DNA from: Holdemania massiliensis AP2
GTDB lineage: Bacteria > Bacillota_I > Bacilli_A > Erysipelotrichales > Erysipelotrichaceae
DNA length: 64,000 bases
Assembly (NCBI RefSeq): GCF_000327285.1
Contig: NZ_HE998568.1
Coordinates: 136,880-200,879, forward strand
Direction of reading: 5' to 3'
The notes under the pieces are model-generated. The model was not told where the DNA came from, did not search any database, and saw only the letters and a list, made by a program, of their open reading frames with translations. Position 1 is the first letter of the stretch; the number at the start of each line of letters is the position of its first letter. Below, one piece after another: positions 51,606-60,828 of the stretch. Position numbers and translations under genes: made by a program.

Positions 51606-52437
51606 TCAAGCGCATTCGTGCATAACACAAACGTGATGAAAGTTTTTATACTTGAAATTTTGTTTGCGAATGTAGAAATAAAGACTCCCATTGTCTCCCC
51701 AATACTCCTGACAGTCAGAACTGATCAAAAAGCCTGTCTGGAATAAGTTAATCCAATCCAGCGGCTGACTTTCTTCCTGAGACTCAGAACACAAACTTTG
51801 ATATTGATAAACCGCACTGCTGAGCACCTCATTTTGGATGATATCCTCCATAACCTAACAGTTTAAAAACACGATCATCACAAATAGAACGAGCCACATA
51901 GCCGGCCTCTTCTGCATCAACCTCATAGCTTTCATCCCATTTTTCATACTTCTGTTCCCTGTCATAATATTTACAATATACCTGGCAGCTTGGATGATCC
52001 CGCAAGGTTTGATAATTTAACGTGAATTCAGGAAATCTTCCCTCATCGGATATTCCTTCCGGCAGCGGATGGGGTTTCAATAACGCCAGATCACCATCGT
52101 AATAGAATACATTTTTAACCCATGATTCCACATCTTCATAGGCTTCCAGATCAAAAAAGAAATACAAAATACCGTGGTTTGGCAGAAGATGCTCTATATT
52201 GTAAGGAATCAATTCATCCAGTCTGATCTGCGCGATAAAGGATAGCGGATGACGGGAAGAATACGGCCACTTCCTTAAATTTTCAAAGTAAGGCCATTCA
52301 AAATCAGGTGGCCGATCCGGAATGCCGCCGACCTTTGTGTGAATCTGTGTCGGTGGTTTCAGCTGACGTGAGGCTGTCGCAGTAATCGCATTTTTTTCCA
52401 GGCTTTTTAAATAATCAATCCACGCTTGTTTTTCCAT
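51606..52437 (-). pseudogene. DUF1963 (YwqG-like) gene split by a frameshift
   Basis: The first part (52437 to 51829, 202 codons; PPTQIHTKVGGIPDRPPDFEWP, HPLSFIAQIRLDEL, HGILYFFFDLE) and the second (51851 to 51606, 81 codons; WINLFQTGF, WGDNGSLYFYIRKQNFKYKNF) together make the complete DUF1963 fold. They are in different frames. The break is at the GGAGGAT stretch near 51842; dropping one base there gives a continuous YGDIIQNE. The second part has its own ATG inside the first, preceded by a poor binding site. It could be a true mutation, a sequencing error or recoding. Family function unknown. Confidence 0.8.
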
Positions 52438-52501
52438 TATAATCTTCAACTTTTCCTTATTGTACTCTATTTTTTCATTTCTGCCTATTTCTGTAACAGA
52501 C

Positions 52502-52541
52502 AAAAAAGAAAAACACGGAACCTCTTGCGAAATCCCGTGTC
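52502..52541 (-). terminator. Intrinsic terminator of the opp operon
   Basis: ACACGG (52513-52518) pairs with CCGTGT (52535-52540) and TTTTTCTTTTTTG follows on the minus strand. Confidence 0.75.
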
Positions 52542-52552
52542 AATTCTGATTT

Positions 52553-53542
52553 TTATTTAATGCCTGCCTGAAACTGGAAACAGGAAACCTGCCGGCCATT
52601 GATCATGGATGGCTGAGGTTTCGCTTTGGCACATTCTTCCGTTGCATAGGGACAACGGGTGCGGAAAGCACATCCGGACGGCGGATCCAGCGGGCTTGGC
52701 AGTTCCCCCTGCAGTACGATTCGCTTCTTGGATTTGCCAATTTCCGGATCCGGAATCGGCACAGCGGACAACAGTGCCTTCGTATACGGATGCATTGGAT
52801 TGTGGTAAAGATCGCTGCTTTCCCCAATCTCAACCATGTTGCCCAGATACATAACACCAATCCGATCAGAAATGTGCTTAACCATGCTTAAATCATGCGC
52901 AACAAACAGGTAGGAAATGCCCATTTCTTTTTGGATATTTTTCAACAGATTGATAATCTGTGCCTGAATGGAAACGTCCAATGCGGAAATCGGTTCATCA
53001 CAGATGATGAACTCCGGATTCAAAGCCAGGGTTCTGGCAATGGAAATACGCTGCCGCTGACCGCCGGAAAACTCATGGGGATAACGACGGATATGATCTG
53101 GTTTTAGACCAACAATTTTTAACAGCTCCACGACCCGGTCTTCGCGTTCTTTTGCGCTGTTGTATATATTGTGGATATCCATCGGTTCCCGAATAATTTC
53201 TCCGACTGTCATTCGCGGGTTCAGGGATGCATATGGATCCTGGAAAATCATCTGAACTGATTTGCGGAACTCTTTCAGTTCTTTGCCTTTCAGTTTGGTA
53301 ATATCCTGTCCCTTGTATTCAATCGTACCTTCAGTGGGTTCATATAATTTAACGATGGTCCGGCCCAGCGTAGACTTGCCGCATCCAGATTCACCCACTA
53401 ATCCAAAGGTTTCACCTTTATGAATTTCAAAGCTGACGCCGTCTACGGCTTTGACGATCTGCTTCTTGGCAAACATGCCCTTTGTGACATCAAAATGTGT
53501 TTTCAGGTTGGTAACTTTTAAAATGACTTCAGTGTTATTCAT
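52553..53542 (-). CDS. oppF: Oligopeptide ABC transporter ATP-binding protein (OppF/DppF)
   Basis: The 329-residue ATPase has Walker [10 protein letters not shown] (about 52-60), signature [15 protein letters not shown], Walker [13 protein letters not shown], and the C-terminal oligo/dipeptide extension with the cysteine cluster [14 protein letters not shown] (about 285-298), which often holds an iron-sulfur cluster in this family. It is the last gene of the peptide importer operon and overlaps oppD by 4 bases. Confidence 0.93.
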   Translation of the reverse strand: MNNTEVILKVTNLKTHFDVTKGMFAKKQIVKAVDGVSFEIHKGETFGLVGESGCGKSTLGRTIVKLYEPTEGTIEYKGQDITKLKGKELKEFRKSVQMIFQDPYASLNPRMTVGEIIREPMDIHNIYNSAKEREDRVVELLKIVGLKPDHIRRYPHEFSGGQRQRISIARTLALNPEFIICDEPISALDVSIQAQIINLLKNIQKEMGISYLFVAHDLSMVKHISDRIGVMYLGNMVEIGESSDLYHNPMHPYTKALLSAVPIPDPEIGKSKKRIVLQGELPSPLDPPSGCAFRTRCPYATEECAKAKPQPSMINGRQVSCFQFQAGIK

Positions 53543-54546
53543 TTTTTACCCTCCCTTTTTTTCAATTCATTGAGCCAGCAGGCACATTCGTGCGTCTTGG
53601 AAAAAGCGGTGGCCGACGGCATCTGTTGCTTACAGATCTTCATCGCTTTCTCGCAGCGGTCGACAAACGGACAGCCCTTCGGCGGATTTAGCAAATCCGG
53701 CGGAGAACCCGGAATCGGCTGGAGATCTTTATCATCATCCTCCGGATTATTAATGCAGTTCAGTAAGCCCTGCGTATAGGGATGCTTAGGTTCATAGAAA
53801 ATTTCTTTATCAGTTCCGATCTCAACAATCTTTCCGCCGTACATAATCGCAATCCGATTGCACAGGCTGGCAACAACACCAAGATCGTGCGTAATCATAA
53901 TGACAGAAGAACCGAGCTTTTCCTTCATGTCTTGAATCAGCTCCAGCACCTGGGCCTGGATCGTGACGTCCAAGGCTGTGGTCGGTTCATCGGCAATGAT
54001 CAGTTTTGGATTGCAGGCGAGCGCCATCGCAATAATGATGCGCTGCCGCATTCCGCCGGAAAATTCATAAGGATACTGATTCATCCGCTTTTCCGGTGAA
54101 GGAATACCGACCTGACGCATCAGTTCAATTGCCTTTTGTTCACATTCCTTTTTTGACATCTTGGTGTGATTCTGCAGCGGTTCAATCAGCTGTGTTCCGA
54201 TTTTCAGAACTGGATTCAAAAACGTCATCGGATCCTGGAAAATCATCGCCATGTCGTTGCCGCGGATATGCTGCATCGTCTTTTCATATTCCGAATGATT
54301 TTTAAATGCAGATTCATGGATTTTCTTACCGTCAAACAGGATATCTTCTGCCATGATCTTGCCGTTGTCCGCCAGTAAGCCCATAACGGAATACATCGTC
54401 TGGCTTTTGCCGGAGCCGGATTCGCCGACGATGCCCAGTACCTCTTGCGGATAAACGCAGAAGGAAACATCACGCACAGCGTGAACCGTGCCCTGATCTG
54501 TGGAGAAATCCACGGTCAGATGATCAACTTTTAACAGTTCATTCAT
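53539..54546 (-). CDS. oppD: Oligopeptide ABC transporter ATP-binding protein (OppD/DppD)
   Basis: The 335-residue ATPase has Walker [10 protein letters not shown] (about 40-48), signature [15 protein letters not shown], Walker [13 protein letters not shown] and the C-terminal cluster [14 protein letters not shown]. The last Walker A residue is Q instead of the usual T/S, which is common among OppD proteins. The start at 54546 follows AAGGAGGAGAAAACC; an in-frame ATG at 54603 lies within oppC. Confidence 0.93.
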   Translation of the reverse strand: MNELLKVDHLTVDFSTDQGTVHAVRDVSFCVYPQEVLGIVGESGSGKSQTMYSVMGLLADNGKIMAEDILFDGKKIHESAFKNHSEYEKTMQHIRGNDMAMIFQDPMTFLNPVLKIGTQLIEPLQNHTKMSKKECEQKAIELMRQVGIPSPEKRMNQYPYEFSGGMRQRIIIAMALACNPKLIIADEPTTALDVTIQAQVLELIQDMKEKLGSSVIMITHDLGVVASLCNRIAIMYGGKIVEIGTDKEIFYEPKHPYTQGLLNCINNPEDDDKDLQPIPGSPPDLLNPPKGCPFVDRCEKAMKICKQQMPSATAFSKTHECACWLNELKKREGKK

Positions 54547-54559
54547 GGTTTTCTCCTCC

Positions 54560-55486
54560 TTATCTCTTCTTCGGGTCCAGGGCTTCGCCGAATCCATCAC
54601 CAATGAAGTTCAGTGACAGCATGGTCAGACAGATCGCCGCAACCGGCCAGATAATCTGAATTGGATAACTCTGAACCAAGCCGCGCGCTTCAGAAGCTAA
54701 AGTACCCCAGCTGGCCTGAGGAGCACTGATGCCAATACCAATAAAGCTCAGGAACGCTTCTGTGAAAATTGCGTTAGGCACCATCAGCGTCGCCGAAACA
54801 ATAATCGGTCCCATACAGTTGATAATCAGATGCTTAAACAGGATTCGTTTCTTACTGGCGCCGATTACAAATGCCGCCATAGAAAATTCCTGCTGTTTCA
54901 GCGTCTGAATCTGCGAACGGACTTGCCGGGCCATGCCAACCCAGGAGGAAATCGATATCCCCAATAAAACAGAGAACATATTTGACCCGAAAATCATCAT
55001 AATCAGGATGACATAGAGCATCGAGGGAATTGCATAGATGCAGTCGACAATCCGCATCATGACCATATCCACCTTCCCGCCGACAAAGCCGCTGATTCCG
55101 CCATAGATGACGCCGATGATTAGGTTCAAAAAGGCAGCGACAAAGCCAATTGTCAAAGAGATGCGCGCGCCATACATAACCCGCACCATAATATCCCGGC
55201 CTAATTTATCCGTACCCATCAAATGAACCATATTCGGCAAAGCGTTGCGGTTGGCCAGATCCTGACCGTCGTAGGTAAATGGAGAAACCATCGGAATGAT
55301 GATCGCTGCCAAGGTGATTAAAATCAGAAAGATGAGCCCGAACAGAGCCAGCTTATTTTTCTTAAAACGCCGCCAGGCGTCCTGGAGATAGGTTTTGCTT
55401 TCAACGGCAATAAATTCATTGTTTTTCTCACTGCTGTCCAGCGGTTCAAACAGGCTGTCATCCAGCATCAGTTCTTTTTCTTCCAT
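54560..55486 (-). CDS. oppC: Oligopeptide ABC transporter permease (OppC/DppC)
   Basis: The 308-residue permease has a cytoplasmic N-terminus (about 1-40), a first helix (about 42-64), and five C-terminal helices with the typical GTDKLGRDIMVRVMYGARISLTIG and the EAA-like loop MAAFVIGASKKRILFKHLIINCMGPI. GGAGCTGGCG precedes the start at 55486. It pairs with OppB to form the membrane channel. Confidence 0.92.
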   Translation of the reverse strand: MEEKELMLDDSLFEPLDSSEKNNEFIAVESKTYLQDAWRRFKKNKLALFGLIFLILITLAAIIIPMVSPFTYDGQDLANRNALPNMVHLMGTDKLGRDIMVRVMYGARISLTIGFVAAFLNLIIGVIYGGISGFVGGKVDMVMMRIVDCIYAIPSMLYVILIMMIFGSNMFSVLLGISISSWVGMARQVRSQIQTLKQQEFSMAAFVIGASKKRILFKHLIINCMGPIIVSATLMVPNAIFTEAFLSFIGIGISAPQASWGTLASEARGLVQSYPIQIIWPVAAICLTMLSLNFIGDGFGEALDPKKR

Positions 55487-55499
55487 CGCCAGCTCCTTT

Positions 55500-56423
55500 C
55501 TAGCTGTCCAGCTTGATCCGCGGATCAACGACAGCGTTTAAAATATCGGTAATAATATTAGCAATGATAATGAAGGCGCCAAAGAAGATGGTTAGCCCCA
55601 TAATCATCGTGTAATCACGGTTGGAGATACTGGTAACATATTCAGCTCCGATACCCGGAACTGAGAACAGACTTTCAATAACAAAGGACCCTGTCATTAA
55701 CGTCGCAATCAACGGTCCGGCATAGGTGATGACCGGAATCATTGCATTTTTCAAGCCATGCTTTACGATAACCTTTAACTGTGAGGAACCCTTTGAACGG
55801 GCTAAGACCATATAATCCTGACGCATAACTTCCATCATGCTCGACCGCGTCAGACGAGCAATCATCGCAATCGGCGAAAGTGCCAGAGAAACTGCCGGCA
55901 GCACATAATGTTTCCAGCTTGACAAACCGACAATCGGGAAGATATGCAGCCAGACGCCAAACACAATCATGAGCAGCAGCGCCAAGAGAAAGCCTGGAAT
56001 ACTGACACCGGCCGTCGCAATCGCAATAACAAGATTGTCGACCCATTTGTGTTTGGTAAATGCCGCAATCGTTCCCAGCGTGATTCCGACAACCATCGCA
56101 ATAACGAAGGAAACAAAGCCCAGCTTGGCTGTAACCGGCATCCCGATCGCAATGATATCATTGACGCTTCGGCCTTTGCGCTGTGTGGATACGCCAAAGT
56201 CCCCGCGAACTGCATTTTTCATATAAATTACATACTGTTCCAATACCGGCTTGTCCAGATTGTACTTCGCCATCAGCTTTTCCTGAACCGAAGCCGGGAT
56301 CTTCGTATTTTCACCGGCAAAGGGTGAACCTGGTATGATCTTCATCAAAAAAAAGGTAACGGTAGCCAGAATGAACAACGTCAAAATTCCGACGCCGATC
56401 CGTTTTAATACATATTTAAACAT
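55500..56423 (-). CDS. oppB: Oligopeptide ABC transporter permease (OppB/DppB)
   Basis: The 307-residue permease has six predicted helices, the N-terminal FKYVLKRIGVGILTLFILATVTFFLM of the family and the loop YMVLARSKGSSQLKVIVKHGLKNAMIPVITY. AGGGGGC precedes the ATG. Its own promoter (56504-56532) and a CodY-like box lie upstream, in addition to read-through from the binding-protein genes. Confidence 0.93.
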   Translation of the reverse strand: MFKYVLKRIGVGILTLFILATVTFFLMKIIPGSPFAGENTKIPASVQEKLMAKYNLDKPVLEQYVIYMKNAVRGDFGVSTQRKGRSVNDIIAIGMPVTAKLGFVSFVIAMVVGITLGTIAAFTKHKWVDNLVIAIATAGVSIPGFLLALLLMIVFGVWLHIFPIVGLSSWKHYVLPAVSLALSPIAMIARLTRSSMMEVMRQDYMVLARSKGSSQLKVIVKHGLKNAMIPVITYAGPLIATLMTGSFVIESLFSVPGIGAEYVTSISNRDYTMIMGLTIFFGAFIIIANIITDILNAVVDPRIKLDS

Positions 56424-56503
56424 TAAAAAGCCCCCTTTCCTGCAAAAACTGTCGATTCAATCATGACCGGACAGACTGAATCCAAAGTTTTTGTAATGGT
56501 TTT

Positions 56504-56532
56504 ATTCTATCTTTTTTTAGACCTCTTGTCAA
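56504..56532 (-). promoter_or_regulatory. Internal promoter of oppBCDF
   Basis: TTGACA (56527-56532) and TAGAAT (56504-56509) are 17 bases apart, within the gap after the second oppA-like gene. Confidence 0.7.
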
Positions 56533-56544
56533 TTTGTTTCATAA

Positions 56545-56559
56545 AGTTTTCTGAAACAT
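56545..56559. promoter_or_regulatory. CodY-like box upstream of oppB
   Basis: AGTTTTCTGAAACAT matches 12 of 15 positions of the CodY consensus AATTTTCWGAAAATT and lies 12 bp upstream of the -35 box. CodY represses peptide uptake genes in many Bacillota; whether this organism has CodY is not visible here. Confidence 0.35.
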
Positions 56560-56582
56560 TTTCCATCAAGATTTTTCAATCG

Positions 56583-56622
56583 CTTCCCCGACAGGGGAAG
56601 AGGTCTGGACAGCCAGACCTCT
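56583..56622 (-). other. Tandem hairpins between the second oppA-like gene and oppB
   Basis: GAGGTCTGG/CCAGACCTC (56600-56621) and CTTCCCC/GGGGAAG (56583-56600) form two adjacent strong hairpins without a T run. They lie just after the binding-protein stop codon and probably limit read-through or protect the upstream mRNA. Confidence 0.6.
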
Positions 56623-56631
56623 AAAAAGTCA

Positions 56632-58278
56632 TTACTTTTCGATCGTGCAATAACCATAGAACGGCGTAGCGCCGACATGCGTCGTATTCTGAACGTATGT
56701 TTTCTTCAGCATCGGATCGCCGTAATTGAACAGCGGGATCACATAGACATTCTCCTGAACCAGATAGTGTTCAATGTTATGCAATGCTTCCATGTACTCG
56801 TTATAATCAACAATGTAAGTCGCCGCATCCATCATCTTGTCATATTCCGGATCATCCACCGCTGGCGTCTGCTGCTGCGTTGTTGTCCACAATGTCAGAA
56901 ACTGGGATGGGTCATCACTGGCAGTGTAGCCATAACGGGCAATTTCAAAGTCACCATTGAAAATCTGATTGTAATAAACGCCGGATTCGACTACTTCCAA
57001 ATCACACTCTACGCCGATCGACTTCCACATTCCCTGCAGAACTGCCGCAACGTCCGCATGCAGTGTGGTCTGAGAATACTTATACGTAATCTTCAGCGGA
57101 TTGGATTCATCATAACCAGCTTCCTTCAACAGATTTTTAGCTTCTTCCGGATCATATTCCAGGAATTTTTCTTTTTCATCACTTTCGGTACGGAAATCTT
57201 TCTCTGACCCCTTTAATCCATTCGGGACATAACCATCTAACGGTACATAATAAGAAGGATCGCCGACTGCTGTGACCAAAGCTTCTTTATCAATCGCCAG
57301 TGCCAGTGCACGGCGAACACGGACATCCTGCATCCATTCCGGACCTGTTGGACCGCTATTAACAACTAAGAAGTAATTTGAAGGACTCTCAACTTTCCAC
57401 AATTCATCTTTGTTTTCATAGGTTAAAGGTAATGTGGAATTCACACGCAGAGCGATATCAATATCATTGTTCTTAAATGCCAGAGCCTGAGCATCCATAT
57501 CTGTCATAACCTGGAAGGTAATTTTATCCAGAGTAATCTCATCAGCACGGTAGTAGTTTTCATTCTTTGCAACAATAATCTTATCATTCTCATTGCATTC
57601 TTCCAAAGTGTAAGGACCCACGCTCGGATAGCCCGGTGTGAAAGACCACGTGGAATCATGCTGGGGTGCGAAGTCGGCACGAACCGGCATGAACGCATAG
57701 GAATTCAACAAGGCCTTGAAGAATGCACACGGCTTGATCAGCTGGAAGACCAAGGTAGTATCATCCACTGCCTGAACACCAGGAATCTGCAGAGTTTCTG
57801 CATCCTGAGTATCATCGCTTTCATACGCCGCTGCGCCATCCAGGTACGTAACCAGATTGTAAATTGACCAAGCGTTTTCTGCGCCATAGGTTAAAGCCCG
57901 GACAATCCCGTAACGAAAATGTTCAGCCGTTAATGGAACACCATCGCTCCATTCAATTCCTTCTTTCAGTTTTACCGTATAAGTCAGACCATCTTCACTG
58001 ATTTCACAGCTTTCTGCCAAATCAGGAATCAGATTGTTTTCCTCATCCTTAGTAAATAAAGTACTGTAAGTATGCTGCATAACATACCCGTTGATGAGTT
58101 CGGAATTCAGTGCCGGATCCAATGTCGTAAACTGAGCTCCGACTGCGACAGTCAGTTCATTTGCTTTCACTGAATCATCGGTTGCCGGCTGGCCGGAGCC
58201 GGCCGTTCCCTCTTGCTTGGTCGTACAGCCTGCGATAAGAAGCATACAGGAACAAACTAATGCGATCCACTTTTTCAT
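56632..58278 (-). CDS. Oligopeptide-binding lipoprotein (OppA type), second copy
   Basis: The 548-residue protein has a lipobox (LIAGC, C17) and the SBP_bac_5 fold (GAQFTTLDPALNSELINGYVMQHTYSTLF near the start; RRALALAIDKEALVTAVGDPSYYVPLDG in the middle). It is closely related along its whole length to the neighbouring copy, so a tandem duplication is likely. It captures peptides outside the cell for OppBCDF. The start at 58278 follows GGGGGATTCTAT; an in-frame ATG at 58350 overlaps the promoter. Confidence 0.92.
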   Translation of the reverse strand: MKKWIALVCSCMLLIAGCTTKQEGTAGSGQPATDDSVKANELTVAVGAQFTTLDPALNSELINGYVMQHTYSTLFTKDEENNLIPDLAESCEISEDGLTYTVKLKEGIEWSDGVPLTAEHFRYGIVRALTYGAENAWSIYNLVTYLDGAAAYESDDTQDAETLQIPGVQAVDDTTLVFQLIKPCAFFKALLNSYAFMPVRADFAPQHDSTWSFTPGYPSVGPYTLEECNENDKIIVAKNENYYRADEITLDKITFQVMTDMDAQALAFKNNDIDIALRVNSTLPLTYENKDELWKVESPSNYFLVVNSGPTGPEWMQDVRVRRALALAIDKEALVTAVGDPSYYVPLDGYVPNGLKGSEKDFRTESDEKEKFLEYDPEEAKNLLKEAGYDESNPLKITYKYSQTTLHADVAAVLQGMWKSIGVECDLEVVESGVYYNQIFNGDFEIARYGYTASDDPSQFLTLWTTTQQQTPAVDDPEYDKMMDAATYIVDYNEYMEALHNIEHYLVQENVYVIPLFNYGDPMLKKTYVQNTTHVGATPFYGYCTIEK

Positions 58279-58313
58279 ATAGAATCCCCCATTCTCTTTC
58301 TGGATTGTTTTTA

Positions 58314-58341
58314 ATTTTACACCCCAGGAATCAAATGTCAA
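58314..58341 (-). promoter_or_regulatory. Promoter of the second oppA-like gene with palindromes
   Basis: TTGACA (58336-58341) and TAAAAT (58314-58319) are 16 bases apart. Upstream lie the palindromes TTTCATGAAA and TTTTCATGAAAA, and a weaker CodY-like match (58378-58392, 11 of 15). Confidence 0.6.
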
Positions 58342-58535
58342 CACTTTCATGAAATATTTATAAAGTTTTCATGAAAACATTTTCAGGATTTTCATTATTT
58401 CGCATCTTCCTTAATCATTGCAGTCTGATATTTATTAAATTCATTTCCAGATTGAATTCCGGCTTTTCCCATTGCTGGAAGCAAGAATTTTTCTGATTTG
58501 CTGTCAGTCCTATTCGCAAGCAGATTTTCATTTTA

Positions 58536-58573
58536 AAAAGAAGAAGGATGGAGTGAACCACCCTTACTCCTTG
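58536..58573 (-). terminator. Possible terminator after the first oppA-like gene
   Basis: On the minus strand AAGGAGT pairs imperfectly with ACTCCATCCTT and CTTCTTTTTA follows. Partial read-through into the second copy is plausible. Confidence 0.4.
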
Positions 58574-58577
58574 AAGA

Positions 58578-60218
58578 TTACTCAGCCACTGCTTCGACGC
58601 TGACACCACCGTAGTATGGATTGAGTCCCCACATCTGAACATTCTTTATGTTGGACTTTAACAGGCAAGGTGTATTGTAGTTGAACAGCGGAATAACATA
58701 GACCATTTCTTCCACCAGATAGCGTTCAGCAGCATGCAGGGCATTCATGTATTCTGCATGATCAACAAGATATCCCGCTTCATCCACCATCTTGTCATAT
58801 GCCGGATCATCCACAGCGGCAACGACCTGCTGGCCAGTTGTCCACAAGCTTAAATACTGTGATGGATCATCGCCGGCACTGTAGCCGTATCGGCAGATTT
58901 CAAAGTCACCATTGTCGATCTGATCATAGAAGACGCCGGACTCGACGACTGTCAGTTCGCAGTCAATGCCAATTTTATCCCACATCTGCTGCAAAATCTG
59001 AGCTACGTCGGCATGCAGCTGAGTCTGTGAATATTTGTAAACGATTTTCAGCGGATTGCTTTCATCGTAACCGGCTTTTGCCAGCAGGGCCTTCGCTTCT
59101 TCCGGATCATATTCCAGATATTTTTCCTTCGCATCTTCTTCCAAACGGAAATCACCTTCAGCTCCCGCTAATCCTTCCGGAATGTAGCCATTGAGAACTT
59201 TGTAATACTCACTGCTGCCGACGGCTGTCACCAGCGCTTCTTTATCAATCGCCAACGCTAAAGCACGGCGGACATCGACATTCTGCATTGTTTCCGGACC
59301 TGTAGAACCGGAATTGATTGCCAGGAAGTAGTTGGAAACATCTGGCTTATTCCAAATTTCGCTTTGATTCGAATAATTTTCAGCCAAAGTCGGCGTAATA
59401 TTGAGCGCAATATCTATCTCGCTGTTTTTAAACGCCAACGCCTGCGCATCCGTATCACTCATAACCAAGAACGTGATCTTAGGCATGATGACCGAATCGG
59501 CATCATAATACTTATCGTTTTTAACAATGATTGCTTTTTCATTTTCATTGCATTCTTCTAAAAGGTAAGGTCCAACTGACGGATAGCCTGGCTTCAGAGC
59601 CCATACCGATTCATGCTGATCAGCGAAATCAGCACGCAGCGGCTTCCAGACATTGTTGGTCAGCATCTGCGGGAACCAAGCGCAAGGCTTCTTCAGATTC
59701 AGGATCAAAGTCTGATCATCTGGTGTTTCAATACCTTCAATGGTGTTGTTTTCCGGATCAAACGTATCGTCGGCCAAAATCTCCTCCGCGCCTTTTAAAT
59801 AGGAACTCGGATAATAAACTGCCCATGAATTTTCTGCGCCGTAGGTCAGATTCCGAAGAATCGCGTATTCAAAATCCTTGGAAGTCAGCGGCTGATCGTC
59901 ACTCCATACGACTCCTTCTCTGATTTTGAAAGTATAAGTCAGACCATCATCTGAAACAGAATAACTTTCGCACAAATCATTAACGATGTTGTTGTCCTCA
60001 TCCTGACGAAACAGTCCTGCCGTTGTATGCCGAAGAATGTAGTTGTTGACGGTTTCCGTACTCAACCCTGGATCCAGTGTTGTAATCTGTCCGCCCATTG
60101 CAACCTTCAGATTCTGTGGATCGGTTCCGATCGTTGTACCGGAATTGCTGTTGCCGCCAGAGCATGCGCTGACTAACACAAGCATAGCCGCACAGAGGAT
60201 AATTCCTAGCTTTTTCAT
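58578..60218 (-). CDS. Oligopeptide-binding lipoprotein (OppA type), first copy
   Basis: The 546-residue protein has a lipobox (VSAC, C19), a Gly/Asn/Ser linker, and the SBP_bac_5 fold (GGQITTLDPGLSTETVNNYILRHTTAGLF; RRALALAIDKEALVTAVGSSEYYKVLNG). It is the first gene after the T-box, so its expression should respond most directly to tRNA charging. GGAAGGGAAAG precedes the start. The cargo is probably oligopeptides; preference for arginine-containing ones is inferred only from the leader. Confidence 0.92.
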   Translation of the reverse strand: MKKLGIILCAAMLVLVSACSGGNSNSGTTIGTDPQNLKVAMGGQITTLDPGLSTETVNNYILRHTTAGLFRQDEDNNIVNDLCESYSVSDDGLTYTFKIREGVVWSDDQPLTSKDFEYAILRNLTYGAENSWAVYYPSSYLKGAEEILADDTFDPENNTIEGIETPDDQTLILNLKKPCAWFPQMLTNNVWKPLRADFADQHESVWALKPGYPSVGPYLLEECNENEKAIIVKNDKYYDADSVIMPKITFLVMSDTDAQALAFKNSEIDIALNITPTLAENYSNQSEIWNKPDVSNYFLAINSGSTGPETMQNVDVRRALALAIDKEALVTAVGSSEYYKVLNGYIPEGLAGAEGDFRLEEDAKEKYLEYDPEEAKALLAKAGYDESNPLKIVYKYSQTQLHADVAQILQQMWDKIGIDCELTVVESGVFYDQIDNGDFEICRYGYSAGDDPSQYLSLWTTGQQVVAAVDDPAYDKMVDEAGYLVDHAEYMNALHAAERYLVEEMVYVIPLFNYNTPCLLKSNIKNVQMWGLNPYYGGVSVEAVAE

Positions 60219-60313
60219 TTTCTTTCCCTTCCTTTACTGGTATAACCCGCGGAAGAATAACTCCCGCCAGCGTAGGGTATGCTGATAACAGAAGCAATAG
60301 ACGGTCCTTGATA

Positions 60314-60535
60314 ACAAAAAAATCGTTTCCAAATATCTAGAAACGATTGATCGCGGTACCATTCTAGTTGCTGACTGCAAGAGTCAACCCCCTCAATCCT
60401 TAACGCGGAAACACGTGAATTCCTATTTTATTCAGAATCCCATCTCCCAGATGCGCTTCATTATGGTTGGGCCGCGAACCTTTCACCCTTGTTCGCTCGC
60501 TTCAGACCTTATCCACAACTACTCTTCTGTTCACA
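60314..60535 (-). promoter_or_regulatory. T-box leader of the opp operon with an arginine-type (CGC) specifier
   Basis: The minus strand has the T-box core AGAATGGTACCGCG (about 60350-60363), then a terminator ATCGTTTC/GAAACGAT with a T run (60315-60348). Upstream are an AGTA box after CAGAAG and the TCTGGGAG element. In the specifier loop GAA is followed by G, CGC (60453-60455) and A, flanked by CAGA/TCTG pairing. The other T-box in the window reads the same CGC at the same place. Uncharged tRNA-Arg should therefore induce peptide uptake. Confidence 0.88.
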
Positions 60536-60551
60536 GATTTTGATTAACCCC

Positions 60552-60580
60552 AGTTTACAGCGTCATCTCTCTCTTGTCAA
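60552..60580 (-). promoter_or_regulatory. Promoter of the T-box opp operon
   Basis: TTGACA (60575-60580) and TAAACT (60552-60557) are 17 bases apart, identical in both hexamers and spacing to the promoter of the other T-box operon. Confidence 0.75.
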
Positions 60581-60766
60581 GCGCAAATTAAAATCTTTTC
60601 ATCCCTTGTAAATTCTTTCATCCATCAATGAAATGAAACAAGAATTTCCAGTGGTTCTTTGATTTAATGGCAACAATAGAAGAACAGTGCAAAAAATATT
60701 TCAAGCCACTACACACCTGATCTGTTCGATCTCAAAAGAAACAATTTTCATCTAATGAAAAATCCG

Positions 60767-60794
60767 TTGACTTTTTTCAGCTTTGGTTTATTAT
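60767..60794 (+). promoter_or_regulatory. Promoter of ilvE
   Basis: TTGACT (60767-60772) and TATTAT (60789-60794) are 16 bases apart. The inverted repeat just upstream (ATTTTCAT and ATGAAAAAT) resembles the palindromes before the second oppA-like gene. Confidence 0.55.
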
Positions 60795-60828
60795 TTTCTC
60801 ATTATTTCATACAGAAAGGATGATTGCG

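Larger units (their letters stand above)
60219..60828. other. Divergent regulatory region between the opp unit and ilvE
   Basis: It holds the second T-box (60314-60535), its promoter (60552-60580), and the ilvE promoter (60767-60794) with an inverted repeat ATTTTCAT/ATGAAAAAT at about 60743-60762. No gene is visible. Confidence 0.7.
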
